The position numbers were made by a program, and so were the translations under genes. DNA of 5,838 nt from Candidatus Aminicenantota bacterium (GTDB lineage Bacteria > Acidobacteriota > Aminicenantia > Aminicenantales > Aminicenantaceae): assembly GCA_030673995.1 (NCBI GenBank), contig DAOUYU010000111.1:1-5838 (forward strand). Direction: 5' to 3'. The notes under the pieces were generated by a model. It did no database searches and had not been told where the DNA came from. It saw only the letters and a list, made by a program, of their open reading frames with translations. This document shows positions 5,230 to 5,838 of this stretch, piece after piece (within the stretch, counting starts at the first letter, position 1; the number at the start of each line of letters is the position of its first letter).

Positions 5230-5838
5230 TTATTTACTCTTTCTCGCGGCTCTTAATAATAAAGTAATCGCAGTGTAAACTATTACAACGATCACTAACC
5301 AGATTAACATTTTCACTGGTAAAGACTTAACGATATAGGCGGCGATAAATACTCCCACGATTCCGCTAACAGTAATGGCCAGAGAAGCTTTTCTGTTATA
5401 TGCGCCTTCTTTGATGAATTTAATAGAAGCTGGAGGTAAAGTGAATGCCGCAGAGGCCATCATGATTGGAAAAGCAACTCTTGGGGACATTCCAAGAATA
5501 TAGACCATGGCCATACTCGGGGCATACATTCCAATACCTGCCGACTGCATGGCACCTAATACAAAATTAACAACAACAGCAATAATCAATTTCCAGCCTG
5601 TCAATCCAATAGCTTCACCGGTCCCTAATCCGGCAATCCATCCTAATTGACCGGAAAGCATAAAAAAAGCAGTTATTAATAATGCAATGCCCATAACCAG
5701 CTGAATCTTTTTTTCCGGTAATTTAGCCACGATGCCGGCACCGATAACAGTACCAATAACAGCAGCTACGATCATAGAGATCAAAGTTACAATCTCTACT
5801 TTAATCACTGTAATAAAAATGAAGGCTTCGACCACAAC
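5230..5838 (-). CDS. TSUP (TauE/SafE, DUF81) family permease, C-terminal part
   Basis: The C-terminal ~202 residues of a membrane permease of the TSUP family, formerly DUF81; members export sulfite, sulfoacetate or other small anions. The frame is open to the right edge (a Val codon precedes the GTG at 5835), and the family is usually ~250-300 residues, so the N-terminal spans lie outside the window. About six hydrophobic segments are visible, counting from that GTG: ~14-36, 44-61, 81-99, 104-134 (possibly two), 149-168 and 174-193. Characteristic stretches are GAGIVAKLPEKKIQLVMGIA, the AIGLTGWKLIIAVVVNFVLG loop and helix, and GIGMYAPSMAMVYILGMSPR followed by AFPIMMASAAF. The FIKEGAYNRKA loop and the basic tail RAARKSK complete the pattern. 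The gene ends in TAA at 5230-5232 and points toward the tRNA. Substrate cannot be told from this fragment, and no sulfur-metabolism neighbour is visible. Confidence 0.92.
   Translation of the reverse strand, partial: VVVEAFIFITVIKVEIVTLISMIVAAVIGTVIGAGIVAKLPEKKIQLVMGIALLITAFFMLSGQLGWIAGLGTGEAIGLTGWKLIIAVVVNFVLGAMQSAGIGMYAPSMAMVYILGMSPRVAFPIMMASAAFTLPPASIKFIKEGAYNRKASLAITVSGIVGVFIAAYIVKSLPVKMLIWLVIVVIVYTAITLLLRAARKSK

Noticed and set aside
5160..5267. 35-codon + strand frame starting MNSHVDQQLEFQQFLRM
   Set aside because: It has only a weak AGG upstream, overlaps the end of the permease gene on the other strand and resembles no family I know; most likely chance.
5833..5835. GTG at 5833-5835 as start of the permease gene
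   Set aside because: The frame continues to the window edge, the visible part lacks the N-terminal membrane spans of the TSUP family, and no upstream sequence is available to show a ribosome binding site.

Overview
The window looks like a stretch of a bacterial chromosome with moderate G+C (low-to-mid 40s by eye), dense same-strand gene clusters, GGAGG-type ribosome binding sites and a sigma-70-type tRNA promoter. An ECF sigma factor paired with a zinc-finger anti-sigma, followed by LiaF-like membrane modules and a DUF4097 protein, is a combination I associate with Acidobacteriota/Aminicenantota-like and related anaerobic lineages. That assignment is a weak guess; nothing here is a taxonomic marker.

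Left part (1-3060, + strand): one tight five-gene operon. It begins with an ECF sigma factor cut by the left window edge. Next comes its probable anti-sigma factor, overlapping it by 11 bases, with a zinc-binding HxxxCxxC motif and one membrane span. A TM2-type plus LiaI/LiaF-like membrane protein follows, then a 65-residue protein made only of the LiaI/LiaF-like two-helix module. The last gene encodes a membrane-anchored DUF4097 solenoid whose ~18-residue coils alternate Tyr and His at one position. Together they look like an envelope-sensing unit: a sigma/anti-sigma pair controlling, or controlled by, a membrane module and a beta-solenoid with similarity in layout to LiaF.

Middle part (3143-5050, - strand): a consensus promoter (TTGAAA, 17-bp spacer, TATAAT) drives a tRNA-Gly(CCC). 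The tRNA is followed after only 28 nt by a LipM-type octanoyl/lipoyl transferase gene starting at TTG, then by an unrecognised 298-residue cytoplasmic protein. These form a probable tRNA-mRNA operon. The tRNA acceptor stem is extended by a perfect 10-bp pairing of leader with trailer, and the same trailer can instead pair with the LipM ribosome binding site.

Right part (5051-5838, - strand): about 180 bp of non-coding DNA of uncertain origin, then the C-terminal part of a TSUP (TauE/SafE/DUF81) membrane permease that runs off the right edge.

I see no CRISPR array, intact insertion sequence, phage gene or defence system. The most unusual items are the tRNA leader/trailer architecture coupled to the LipM start and the Tyr/His alternation in the DUF4097 solenoid.
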